DNA from: Sclerodactyla briareus
Taxonomy: Eukaryota > Echinodermata > Holothuroidea > Dendrochirotida > Sclerodactylidae
Length of the DNA stretch: 64,000 nucleotides
Reading direction: 5' to 3'
Assembly: GCA_026419785.1 (NCBI GenBank)
Contig: JAODTK010004532.1
Span: 555,501 to 619,500, forward strand
This document shows, piece by piece, positions 1 through 11,180 of the stretch. Numbering within the stretch: the first letter of the stretch is position 1; the number at the start of each line of letters is the position of its first letter. The position numbers and the translations under genes are program-made. Under the pieces are notes generated by a model. The model worked only from the letters and a program-made list of their open reading frames with translations. It was not told the origin of the DNA and ran no database searches.

Positions 1-130
1 ACGTGACTCGACTCGGATGTTGAGGACTGTCTTGGACTCGTACGGGATGGGTGAGGACTCGGTCTTGGACTAGTACTCGGATGGTGGGGACTCGGTCTTG
101 GACTCGGATGGCTGGACTCGCTCCAACAAC
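1..130. repeat. short tandem array, unit about 32 bp
   Basis: About four degenerate units built around GGACTCGGTCTTGGACTCG recur at roughly 31-33 bp spacing (near positions 24, 55 and 88). The array is cut by the window edge, so its full size is unknown. The open frame across it is a by-product of the repetition. Confidence 0.75.
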
Positions 131-149
131 TGATGTAATGAGATATTGT

Positions 150-480
150 ACATTTTTATACCGTTTGAGTCAGCACCATTGGTGCTCTTGTTTGTGGACA
201 TTTCGATATTTGTGCCAATTTTCGCTTGTAAACAAGATAACTCAACCAGGTCCTGGATGGATCGAGCTCAATCGGGTTTGTATATGTATCCCCCATGATG
301 AGTACAAGACCGCTCATCTGTGGGGCAACAGGGGTAACATATGGAATCCCTTGTAATCATGGAAAGATAATGTTTAGTCTGGTCCAGTCCAGTCAAAATT
401 GGTGCTATTCTTCCTTATCAGCACCCTTTGATCAGAAATGGACAATTTGTGAAAAATTTATATCGGCTAATTTCTAGCTT
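150..480 (+). repeat. family H fragment with palindromic leader
   Basis: A short palindrome, GCACCATTGGTGC, near 174 is followed by sequence matching the family H unit best seen at 6.7-8.6 kb and 16.5-18.6 kb. Shared parts are a 'gtaaacaagataactc' block, a 'ctggatggatcgagctc' block and a 'catgatgagtaca' block. I see no coding content. Confidence 0.6.
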
Positions 481-639
481 CATGAAACATAAATCAACCC
501 CCCCATTATTTTTGGATCAGAGTTCAGCTGCGGGTCAACAGAGGTCAAAGTTGGAGAATACTTGAAAATTGCTTGATCTGTTCGAGTTGAAATTAGGCAT
601 GTGACCTTGTTCTCATCAAGAGTACAAGTAACCTTACTG

Positions 640-1545
640 CCATTTTTTAGCTCAAACCACTATGCTGGTTGAGCAATCGTGATGCGCCCATTTCATTCGA
701 TCCTTATCCTATCTATCTACTATCCATTCTGTCAATCTTTGCTTTTTTGGGCCACAAAATGTTGTGCTTTGATAAATCTCAACCATAACTTGGTCACAAT
801 ACTTATTGACTGATGGGTCATCGTTGACCACCCAAAAGCCGAGGTCAAATGGCAAATTAACGGGGCACAATGGGTCAATAATTGGAAAACTGCAAACGCT
901 ACTTTCTCCTACAAGTGTCCGGTGCCATGCTATGGTTTAGTCATACTGATGGTCCAACAGCCTTCTTCGGGTGGATCAGAATTTGTGATTCCAAGTCCCA
1001 TTTGGGGCCCTCGAGGAGGGCCCATTTTATTGATTTTCACACAATGGTACTTGCACTGCATCTCCGTCCTACTAGATTCAATCACCTTTCTTCAAATCTA
1101 CATGTAATTGTCCTTGGGTTAGAGGGCAGTGGGGGTGTGCAGGAATTTGGGCCAGGGCCCACTTTGGGTGTAGGGCGGCCATGGTATGAAATACTGTAAA
1201 ATCGTGTATCTCCTACTAATTTCAGTGAAAATTGTGAAAATCGGGTCATAATGCTGGTCTATCTGCCCTACCTTTGCGGTTGTTGAGGAATTTTGGTCAA
1301 GGTCCCACTTGGGCCCGGTGGCCCATTTTATGAATTTCACCGATGGTACATAAAAGGCATCTCTTCCCATAAGCTTCAATTTATTTTTTTCAAAGTGCAT
1401 GTAATGGGACCTAGGAAGAGGGGGGTGTTGGGGTCCTGAGGGCTGAGGCCCATTTTTTTTTTGGCCCTTGGGCCCATTAGGACCGTAGGGACCCATGGCC
1501 CAGGTGGGATGAAATGAATTTTTGAGAGAAGTGCTGTGATTATAT
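640..1545 (+). repeat. family P dispersed repeat, copy 1
   Basis: Starts with a degenerate palindrome (agctcaaacc...ggttgagc, near 652-676), passes a short TATC-like stretch, and continues into alternating units carrying 'ttcacacaatggtact', 'gcatctcc..cc' and GGGCCC-type blocks such as 'tggggccctcgagg'. The same order is found at 2.71-3.48 kb and 44.3-46.1 kb, which defines a dispersed family. No protein is encoded; the 146-codon minus frame at 1119-1559 is a repeat shadow. Confidence 0.7.
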
Positions 1546-2700
1546 AGTTCTATATACAATTTTGCTGTTTAGTTCTTATTTTTGGAATTGTGGCTGGGAA
1601 CACTACCAACCTCATCCCACTGGAAATAGGAAGTCCCCCTAAAGGATCTGGGTCAAGTAGTCAAGTGGCTCACTGGGCTCTCCAAACCCAGCTCTCACTT
1701 TACTGTACGTATAAGTGTGGTTAACAGGACTACAGATGGTTAAGTTCGTGGGTTTAGACATTAGAAATGTGAAATTATTGACATCATCGCTGGGAATATG
1801 GGCACCTTTCAGGGAGGAAGAAGAAATGGAGTCCGAAGGTTACTACTTTTAAGATGGCCAATTTGTTAGGAAGTTCAGGTTGTTTTCTTTTTCTACTCGT
1901 TAGGGGACAAATAGTAAGTATGTTGGACCTGCTATGATAATGTAACCCGTAAGTCGCTGAGTATTAATATCTACTCATATAAAAACACACACAAAATCAT
2001 GTGACAGTGACGGAGTTACCGTGTTTGTGCCAGTTATTACCACTTGTTACAGTTCCCAATATTTGTCCTGAAGTTCAACGATGCACAGTTTCCCCTAGTA
2101 GCAGTATGAGCTTCACACTGAGCCTAGTAAGTTAGGAGTATTTTCGATAGTATAGGCCTCGTTCAGAATCAAGACAGTATACTTCATTCATGACCTAACA
2201 TTTCAGTATGTGTAAGTAGAGTGTACATAATCATGAACCTATTTGTCCTGAACCTTCTGACAATGCGAACGTTGGGCACAGGTGCACAGCTCAAGGTCAA
2301 TTGGGGACATTCATGCAATAGGGCCTTGGCCCAAATGCTTATCTACCTGGAGTTGAAAAGTTGAAAATGTTCCGAAATTTGGCTGAACTTGAACTTTGGT
2401 TATTATATCTATATTAAAAAATTTTGGGATTTTATTTTATTTAAAGGCCTCGATGTTATAACTTACAAATTCCAGGAGGTTCAGGGCATTTTGGTTGCCT
2501 GAATATAATTCATATGAGTACGATAGCGAGAAGAAAGTGAAATGTCCCAGGCTTCCTAGATAGCTACCGTTGGAGTTTATTATGCCTGGCCTACCACAAA
2601 TTCGAGCACTTCCTTCCGGTTTTCATGGTAGGCTGTTTCGAAGATCGAGAAAAACAGACCTATTTGATGTTGGCCAAATCAGATTTTCAATTGGACATTT
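1546..2700. other. no gene recognised
   Basis: AT-rich intergenic-looking sequence. No long frame, no tandem repeat and no convincing splice-bounded exon is visible here. Confidence 0.5.
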
Positions 2701-2709
2701 TCTGCAATT

Positions 2710-2802
2710 ATAGCTCAAACCAGCCAGCTGGTTGAGCTATTTGGATCTTGCATGTCACTCTATCTATTATCTATCTATTATATCTATCTATCGTCTGTCT
2801 GT

Positions 2803-2855
<53 letters not shown>

Positions 2856-2859
2856 TGTA

Positions 2860-2894
<35 letters not shown>

Positions 2895-3480
2895 GTCCAT
2901 CCATCCATCCATCCATCAGCAATCCTCCATCCCATCCATCCAACAATCCATCCATACATCCATCCATCAATCCATCCATCCATCATCCATCCATCATCCA
3001 CTCAATTTCTATCCAAGTGTCGGACAATGCAATTTTGGCTTCCCCCAAACGTTATTCTGCCTTGAATGTTGACCATCTGGAAACAATGTTCATGACCATG
3101 GGACATATTTGACATTATGAAGGTAAGGTCAAAATTCCATCAAAGTTCCCACTTGGGCCCCGTCGGCCCATTTATTGAAATTTCACACATTTTGTACTTG
3201 AAATGCATCTCCTCCCACAAGATTCAATTGTTTTTCAAGGTTACTGTACTTCAAAGTTACATGAGGCCATCAAGGGTGTTTGGAAATCTTGGGTCCAGTC
3301 AGTTGGGCCCAGGAGCCCAAATGAATACTGCAAAATCTTGTATCTCCAACAAATTCTGTCGCAAATTGCTGATGTTCAGGCATAAGGGGAATGTCCATAA
3401 GCTGCTTAGACATCTTTGGGCCTATGATCATTGTCAAGTATCTTACAGGGCACAATAAGCCATTGTGAAACTTTACCTGC
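2710..3480 (+). repeat. family P dispersed repeat, copy 2
   Basis: Begins with a cleaner palindrome (agctcaaaccagc / cagctggttgagct, 2712-2740), runs through the compound microsatellite, then a 'cgttattctgccttgaatgt' block also found at 44.43 kb, then the GGGCCC-rich units ('acttgggccccgtcggccc' near 3150). Having the same order of parts at two distant loci argues for copy-and-paste spread of one composite unit rather than independent microsatellite growth. Confidence 0.75.
2755..3003 (+). repeat. compound tetranucleotide microsatellite TATC/TGTC/CATC
   Basis: Successive pure blocks of (TATC)n, (TGTC)n, (TATC)n again and (CATC)n over about 250 bp. The two frames across it (serine/leucine/isoleucine and proline/serine strings) are low complexity and not genes. 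Confidence 0.95.
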
Positions 3481-3539
3481 TTGGACTCAGATCTGGAATA
3501 TTATCACATAATTGTAGGCCTATATCTGCCTGTGTGCAT

Positions 3540-3570
3540 GTTTAAGCTACAGCACCATTGGTGCTCGAGT
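3540..3570 (+). repeat. short palindromic repeat-family boundary
   Basis: AGCACCATTGGTGCT lies just past family P copy 2. Near-identical palindromes occur near 174 and 51042, each beside a different repeat body, so it looks like a conserved terminal hairpin of a mobile family. The exact ends are not defined. Confidence 0.5.
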
Positions 3571-5260
3571 TCAGAGTGAAAAATGGGGAATTGTTTAAAA
3601 TGTCATGTTATTCAGGATCATATTTTACAAGGAATGAGTGAAAGAATCAAGCCTCCTGGCTTTCTGGTTCATGGATGCACAATTGGATACTGGGTGGAGA
3701 TAAGTGGAAATGGCTCCTAGTTTTCTTGTGGGAACGAGAATGCTTGAATTCATGTTGAGAAGTCGTAGTAGAACATTTATATTAGCGCCAGTAGAACAAA
3801 TACAACAACTGCGCTGAACACAACCCTAAGAATACTGGGAGGAGGAAGCAAAGTTAGTGAAATAATGGGTTTTAAGTTGATTTGAACGAAGCAGAATATA
3901 GTTGCCAGTTGGTAGAGGGACAAATTGATCAAACGTGCAACGGTAATAAGGACTACAATTGAAAAGTTGTATTTTGACTGAAAGAGCTGCGCGAAAATTG
4001 TGCAAGCACAGAGAACCAAGGAAGAATACAAGACACAGAATTAGACCCGGTTGTTCTGGAAAACTAAACCTTTACCCTTTAGCTTTACCCTTATTACTAT
4101 ACATAACATGCATGCTGGCCAGATCAAAGTCCAACTTGGTGGATTGTTTGCCATGATAGGACATTGAACACTATTATTCCCAATGTGAGTGGGGCAGCCT
4201 GGGGAAAATGAAAAATGAGAAATTGTGGAATTTGGTAAAAATAATCGTATAAAAATTTGTAATAAAAAAGCCAAGCTCAACATGCCTGGCCAGAAGGCAG
4301 TCAACGTTGAACAGGACATTCACCAGTCAGGAAAGTTGCACCAACTGTACTTGTATGTTGTTCAGAGGAGCACTTAAACCCTTTTGGCTTCGGTCTGGGT
4401 TTCGGAGCTTCCTCACCGTGCCTGTTGATCCTCATAACCCTTGCTCTATTGGCTTTATAGCCCCTCAGCTTTCCAAGGTAGCCCTGCATGCCTCCCTTAC
4501 AATATCGTCAACTAATCCCACGGGATTAGCGGCGGCCAAGTATGGGCACCAAGCTCCCAGGTTGAACCCCTGCTACCCATTATGAGAGATGCTTGTTGGG
4601 ATTGCAGGGAAGCACCTAGAAACCACTAGGCAGAGGTTGGGTCAGAAGACGGATGTCCATTAGTCCAAAACAAACAATGACAGTCACCTCGGCGACCAAC
4701 CTTCAAAAACATCCACGAAGTGACTCGTTTATAGCCCCTAGGAAGGCCTTCTTAAACTGGCAGCGCGCGCCAATGTTGCGCTTCGAGCATACAAATGCGC
4801 GCGACGGAATGGCATGAGAAATTAAAAGGATTAATAGATAAAATACCGAAAACGGTCATTAGTGAAAATTCTCATTTTTCAAATGTCTATTGAAAGACTA
4901 CCCCAACTGTAAAATATGCGGGAAACCGGCAGTAATCAAGTAGTTGTGCCTGTAAACATGACACCATGTGCGCATGCAAACAAAGGCTACTTTGTACACC
5001 CCAAACTTCAAGGAAATCTCCATGAGCAGAAGTTCAACTTTGTTGACTTCTGAAACTTAGTTAAGCTAGGCAAATAAATTATTTAAGTGTTCATCTAACC
5101 GATTGTTTATCTGTGATTGTACTGCCGTTTGTACATTAAAGTAGAAACTAGCACAAAAACCCTAGAATGGAGTGAAAGTGAACCGTGAACACTTGAAAAA
5201 GGTCCAATTCCACATGATGATATGGGCGCTGCTTCATATGTCCACCTGATGGGGACCGGA
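3571..5260. other. no confident gene; weak minus-strand frames
   Basis: Two minus-strand frames (3777-4031, hydrophobic; 4041-4319) and a basic one (4301-4489) are adjacent but have no clear splice borders or recognisable domain. I treat them as chance frames. The remainder to 5260 shows no structure. Confidence 0.4.
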
Positions 5261-5269
5261 CCGTGTTCA

Positions 5270-6690
5270 AAGCCTTTTGATCTCTCATGAACTATGTTTT
5301 CAAGGATGAGACATAGTGGTCACTGTGTGTGTGGGTATGTCGTAGTCTGTCTTGTATGTCCATCCATCCGTCGGTCTGTCGTCGTCCGTATGTTGCGGTT
5401 CGATATCTCCTGAAACGTGCAAGCATATGCTGGGACCTTGTGGAGGTGCGCGGTGAAGAGGTGCCGGGATTGGCAGTCCAATTTTCGTCCGAAAGACCCA
5501 TACTCATTTGATAAATTTGCATATTAATAAAAGTGCCGGAAGCTGTGAACAGATATCTCTTGATCGGTAGATGCATGGTGATGCCGTCGGAGAATATAAC
5601 AAATATGAAGAATACACGAATTGATCAGATGCCTGGCATTGTATATGCTAATTAAGTAGTATAATTTGCATTAATTTCTGCGGATTTTGAAGTTGGTGGA
5701 TTTTGATGAAACTTGGTGGTGATGGTTTAACTATAGTCCCAATGAATTTACAGTAGGGACGAGGGCCCCAGAGGTCATTTTATGTTAACTAATTTGCATT
5801 ACGAGTAAATTTGCATAATTGATGCATATTTCAAGTTGGTTTTTTTTTTTTTGGGGAATCTCATGAAAGTGGGTCGAAATCGTGAAGGCTGGAAGGTTAA
5901 CAGTGATATACTTGTTGACCTGCATGTGTGTGACCTCTGACCTCCATTTGATCTCTGTCGGGTGGTCATTATGGTTAAAGTTGAGTCTTGAATAAATGTG
6001 CTTATTTAGGAGATACAGGGAAAAAAAAAATAGTAAATGGTTATTTTGGATATGTGATGACCTTTGTGTGCTTTATGGAGGAGGACCAACTCACCGCTGC
6101 GATCGGGACACTTACTTTGGTAGTACAAGGGGTCGTTCAAAGTTTAATTTAATAGCTTTTTGCCATAACAAGGGGCGTGTTCATTGGAATGCACTATTCT
6201 TCTAGGAGTGGATGCATCACATGGAGAGTTAGAATTTTCATAAAAACCTGCATTGTCATAAAGGTAATTCAAGGTCACTTAGGGGTCAAATGTTTCCTGG
6301 CCATTAATCGAGGAATTAGTATATGTGAAGGCTGGAAGATTCACCATCTTGTGATATAATGTTGACCTGCTTGGGTTTGGAACCTCTGACCGCAATTGAC
6401 CTCTGTCGGGGTGGTTATGTTGTTAAGGTTTGAGTTTTGAATAAATAAATGTGCTTATTTAAGAGTTAAGAGTAACGGGACAAAAAAAATAGAACTGTAT
6501 TTTTTCGCTATGTGATAGACCTTTGTGTTTGTGCTTTATGAGGAAACCAACTCCCGGTTCGATCGGATGCATACTTTAGTAGTTACAAGGGGTCAAAGTT
6601 ATTTGAATAGATTTTTACAATAACATTGGGCCTGTTCTTGGAATGCAATTGCTTCTAGGAGTGGATGCATCACATGGGAGTACATTTTGT
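5270..6690 (+). repeat. family C dispersed repeat, copy 1
   Basis: Head with 'gacatagtggtcactgtgtg' and a short TG/GTC tract, then units carrying 'gatgaaacttggtggtgatgg', 'agtcccaatgaatttacag' and 'aatttgcat' blocks. A larger internal duplication is visible: the block beginning 'aatgtgcttattta' with 'gacctttgtgt' and 'ccaactc' occurs near 5995 and again near 6445. Homologous copies lie at 52.26-53.53 kb and 55.26-55.64 kb, and in reverse orientation at 62.5-62.69 kb. Confidence 0.75.
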
Positions 6691-8600
6691 TCCTTGACGA
6701 AGTCAGAGGAATCTATGCTGTAATGTCACAGTGTGTGTGTGTGTATGGATGTGTGTATTGTACCACTGGCTTGGTGAACACATAACTAGACCCCACATGG
6801 ATGGATGAAGCTCTGCATACTTCGGTATATGTGTGTTCCCCATGGGGAGTACATGAACCCTATTGGTCTGGGTTCAGGTCAGAGGTCACCAGAGGTCAAA
6901 TTCTGAAAACCATGTTGTGGAACACGATAAGTCCAGAACGGTTGTCTGATCAGGTTCAAAATTAGTGTGTAGGTTTCTTATGCGTAGCAGGAGAGTACAG
7001 GACCCTATTTGTTTCCTGGTATAGGGCGGGAGTGAAATTTTGTGAAAATAAGAAATAATTTGTGAAAAGTCAATATTTTTACCCCATTTTGGCTTGTAAA
7101 CACGAAACTCGACCCCAACTGGATTGGATTGAAGCTCAGAAATTGGTAGTGTGTTCCCCATGATGGTGTAATGAACCTATGTTTGGGTCAGGTCAGAGGT
7201 CCATTCTGAGGGCACCAGAAGGTAAAAGTCGTGAGAACCATGTGAACACGAATAAGGCCAGAATGGTTATAGTCTGATAGGGTTCACAATTGGGTTGGGT
7301 AGCGTTCTCAGGGGGAAGCTACATTGAACCCTATGTTTCTGGTATAGGTCGGGAGTGAATTTTTGAAAATAAGAAAGTAAAAGTTGGTGAAAAAGTAATA
7401 TTTTACCCCATTGGCCTTGTAAACACGATAATCGACCCCACCTGGTGATGAAGCTAATACTTGGATGTGGGTTCCCATGATGAGTAAATGAACCCTAATG
7501 TTTTGGGGTCGGTTCAGAGGGCATCTGAGGTCACCAGAGGTAAAAGTCGAGAACCTTAGGTGACACGATTAAGTCCAGAATGGGTTGATCGGGTTGAAAT
7601 TTGGTTGTGTAGCTTTACTTTGGGGCGTAACAGGAATCCTGTTGTTTTTTGTGTAGGTCAGGATGGAATTTCAGTCGAAAATGGGAAATTTGTGAAAAGT
7701 CAATGTTTTTTTGGCCAATAAGGCTTATGAAACACGATTACTCGACCCCACCTTGAATGGATGAAGCTCAGACTTGTAGGGTGTTCCCATGGACCGAGTA
7801 CATGAAGTCTATGTTTGGGGATCAGGTCAGGGTCATCTGGGGTCACCGGAGGTCGAAGTCTGAAAAACTTGTGAACACGATCGTCAAGAATGGTTTGGTC
7901 CGATCAGGTTCAAATTTGGTGGTAGCTTCTCATGGGGAGTACATGAACCCTATTGTTTCTGTATAGGTGGGAAGTAATTTTTTTGAAAAAAAATAGAAAA
8001 TTGTTGGAAAAGTCAATTTTTACTCCATTTTGGCTGTGAACATGATAACTCGACCCCTGGATGGGTGAGGCTCAGCTGGTATGTTGTGTTCCCCTGATGA
8101 GTACATGAACCCTATTGTTTTGGGGTAAGGTCAGGGTTCATCTGAGGTCCACCAGAGGTAAAAGTCTGAAAACCTTGTGAACACTATCAGTCCAGAATAG
8201 TTAGTCTGATCAGGTCTGAAAATTAGTGTGTAGCTTTTTCCTTTATGGGAGGAGTACAGGAATCCTATTGCTTTTTGGTATAGGTCAGGGAGTGTCATCT
8301 TGTGGAAATTGGAGAATTGTGAAAAGTCAATGTTTTGGCCATGAAGGGCTTGGTGACACGATTACTCGACCCCACCTGAATGGAGTAAGCTCATAAGTGG
8401 TATGTGTGTTCCCCATGTATTGGGTACATGACCCCTATTATTGTGGGGTCAGGTCAGAGGTAATGATGAGTTACATGAACCCCATTGTTTTGAGGCCAGG
8501 TCAAGTCTGGAAAAAATCTTGGAATTAAGTGGTAGCTATCTTATCAAGAGTATAGGAACCCTATTAATTGGTTGGGAAAAATGTGTAATCTATCTCATTT
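6690..8600 (+). repeat. family H array, copy 1 (about 5 units of 306-323 bp)
   Basis: A conserved head ('gaggaatctatgc', 6707-6720) leads to a TG tract and then tandem units. The 'aacacgat' landmark recurs near 7096, 7419, 7727, 8033 and 8349. Each unit also carries 'gatgagtacatgaaccctat', 'aggtcaccagaggt' and 'gggagtacaggaaccctat' blocks. The array is interrupted on its right by the GC-rich element starting near 8600. Confidence 0.85.
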
Positions 8601-8605
8601 AGTAA

Positions 8606-8715
8606 ACTTAACCCACATGGATTATGCACCCACCCCCCTGCCACGTTGAGCTTCTGGCAATTACACAAACTGCGGGTTGGCCACCCATCGCCCTTCTCTT
8701 TTGCCAGGCCTAGTT
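8606..8715 (+). repeat. left inverted terminal repeat of the GC-rich element
   Basis: Contains 'tatgcacccacc', 'gagcttctggcaatt' and 'ggccacccatcg' blocks. These reappear in the same order on the minus strand at 14805-14912. Confidence 0.8.
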
Positions 8716-10079
8716 GTAGAGTCGGTTTTTGGCTCTAAGAATTTCCGCCCAAAAATCGTTCCTAGTATCGTTTTCTGGCTTTTCATCTTTTTTACGTTGG
8801 CGGAATGTGTCAGCGTTTTCGTATCAACCTTTCTGTCAGTATATCTTCACTTACGTGAGTTTTGCAAGGGTTTAGTCTCTCTCTACGCCTTACATGCGCG
8901 GGCGTTAGCTAGCTCCACCTAGCTGTAGTGTTTTGCGTACTGCAGCTAGCCTAACACTAACGCGGTTACCGGCCCCCTAGCGCCTGTACCGCGCGGCTCT
9001 TTGTCTTTTTGGGTTTATTCCGGAGGCCCTACCCTTACCCGTCCCTCCCCGTCCCGCCTTGCCCTGCCATTGGGTTGTCGTTCCCCTTCCCTCCCCGGGT
9101 TTTGGGGAACTTTTAGGGCCGCCTGTTGGTTGTTGGCCTCGCAGCGGGGCGGCGGCGCCGAGAGAGAATTGTCGCTCAAAAGAGCTCCGCTCGGGGGGGG
9201 AATTCGAAAACTTTCCCTCGGGGGCTCGCGGCCCGAAATTCTGGTCGCGTGGCATTCTCCGTAGATTCTTGATTTTCTTGACGGAGGAGGCTTCCGAAAA
9301 TCTTCGTGTAGCGTAACAAGATGTTTGGCCGTGGGAGGTTGTTGAATCACGTTAACTTTCCATTTCCCCACGGAAAGAAAATTACCCAGCACAACTCATT
9401 GTGCTGTGGTCGTAATGCATCACCGAGCCTTGGATACCGAATGTCCCGGTGGCTCTGTGGAACCGTCGTAAGTACCGCGGTTGTTGTTAGGGATATCCGA
9501 GCCTTGATACCGGAATGTCCCGGCGGCTCGTGGAGCCGGGGGTTAATTGGCGCGGCGGTGTTGGATGTTCTGTTCGCGTAATACGGGTGTGCCGGTGTGG
9601 CCCCAAAGGGCTGGGCAATTACCACACTCGGGCTGGTTGATATTCGAGGATACCGGAAAAGGGGAAGTAGTTACCAGCGGACTTCAACCAGATCGAGACT
9701 CCGACAAGATGCCGTCCGCGCACCTCCACCAACCGGCGACTTCATGGTTCACAGCACAACGGCTACGGAGACGATCGCCAGTCAGAGCGACGTCCGGCGG
9801 GCCCACGGCCTCCAGGAAGATGCTAGAGAGCGGCAAGCTTTGTCCAGGAGAAGCGGGGAGCGCGCAGCCCCGGAGAGACCTGTCATGGCCCGCGTGAGGC
9901 TCGCATAAGCTCTTAGGCCCACAGGGGGGATCTCCCGTGTCGCCTTGTCTGCGCCCGGGCCCCTCTGCGGGGGGACAGCCCCTCCGCCGCGGCATTTCGC
10001 CGTCGGTGTTGATGATGAAGCTGGGCGACGGCTCGGGCCGGGTGGACATGGCCTCTGGAGAGCCCAGCGAGAGAGAGCG
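8716..10079. other. 5' interior of the GC-rich element
   Basis: A T-rich leader (8716-8900) changes into strongly GC-rich sequence. A unit of about 72 bp containing 'gagccttg' and 'gaatgtcccgg' occurs twice (9425 and 9500). Overlapping frames on both strands (for example 9684-10133 minus, 9937-10245 plus) are typical of GC-rich sequence. None shows a domain, although this is where a gag-like gene would be expected by comparison with the right-hand element. Confidence 0.5.
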
Positions 10080-11180
10080 ACGCGGCTCGGAAGAGCGGCC
10101 GAGCAGACCACGGCTGGCTATAAGCCGACCCACAGCTCAGGTGGAGCCGCGGCCCAGGTCGGTGGAGCCGGCACGGTTGGAAGAGCGACCTAAGGCTCGG
10201 AAGAGCCCGACCACGGCTCGGAAGAGCCCACCCACGGCTCGGTAGAGGCGACCCACGGCTCGGGGAAGCCGACACGGCTGGTGGAGCCGGGCCACGGCTC
10301 GGAAGAGCGGCAACGGCTTGGAGAGCCGGCCCACGGCTCGGAAGAGCGGGCCACGGCTCGGTGAGCCGGGCCATGGCCGGTGAGCGGGCCATGGGCGGAA
10401 GAGCCGGGCCACAGCTCGGAAGAGCGGGCCCACAGCTCGGAGAGCCGGCCCCACGGCTCGGCAGAGCGGCACGGCTTGGAAGGCGGCCCCCCCCCCCCCC
10501 CCCCCCCCCACGGCTCGGCAGAGCGACACACGCTGGCTCAGCGGGACCACGGTCGGTAGAGCCGACCACGGCTTGGTGAGAGCAGAACGGGGGCACGGCC
10601 AGGCAGCGCCGGGGGGGGGGGGGGGGGGGAAAAAAAAACCCACGGCTCGGTAGAGCGACCTGCGGCTCGGTAGAGCCGGGCCAAGGCTCGGAAGAGCCGG
10701 ACACGGCTCAGAAAAGCCGGACCACGGCTTGGCTGAGGGGGAGCGCGGTAGATGCCGATCCACGGCTCGACCGAAGCCTGACCGGCTGAGCCAACCCACG
10801 CTCGGTACATGCCGGTCTTCTATGAGTCGGCAGGGCAGACCCACGGCTTGACAGCACGACCAAGGATCGGAAGAAGAGCCGGGGGGGCACACGGCTCGGC
10901 GGAAGGGAGCCAGCACGGCCAGGCAGCGCCGGACCACGGCTCAGTAGAGATGCCGAGTAAATGGCTCGGACAGGGCCGACCCCACGGCTTGGCAGAACCT
11001 ACCCACGGCTTGGCAGAGCAATTACCCATGGCTCGTAGATGCCAGCCCACGGCTCGGTGGGAGCCGTGGAGTCCATGACTCGGTAGAGCCAACCCGCGGG
11101 CGCAGCAGAGCCGGCCCATGGCTCAGCAGAGCCAACCCATGGCTCAGCAGAGCCAACCTGCGGCTCGGCAGGGCTTCATG
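10080..11180 (+). repeat. tandem array of short hairpins (GGCTCNNNNGAGCC)
   Basis: Dozens of units of about 17-24 bp, each centred on an inverted repeat such as GGCTCGGAAGAGCC or GGCTCGGTAGAGCC: a 5-bp stem with a 4-nt loop, usually separated by 'gacccac'. Units decay gradually to about 11420. A C-run (10487-10509) and a G-run (10611-10629) interrupt it. Long frames on both strands are repeat shadows. If transcribed, the array would form a string of mini-hairpins; that is inference. Confidence 0.85.
10487..10629. repeat. paired C23 and G19 homopolymer runs
   Basis: A run of 23 C ends at 10509 and a run of 19 G spans 10611-10629, about 100 bp apart, followed by A8. They can pair as an inverted repeat and are prone to slippage, so their lengths may not be accurate. 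Confidence 0.85.

Noticed and set aside
2732-3112. Plus-strand 126-residue protein rich in Ser, Leu, Ile and Pro
   Set aside because: Direct translation of the TATC/TGTC/CATC microsatellite.
3777-4319. Membrane protein on the minus strand
   Set aside because: Hydrophobic frames in AT-rich DNA with no splice borders, no adjoining exons and no recognisable family.
9913-10937. Minus-strand proteins of 263 and 266 residues, collagen- or mucin-like
   Set aside because: Shadows of the hairpin array and homopolymer runs; the two frames overlap each other.
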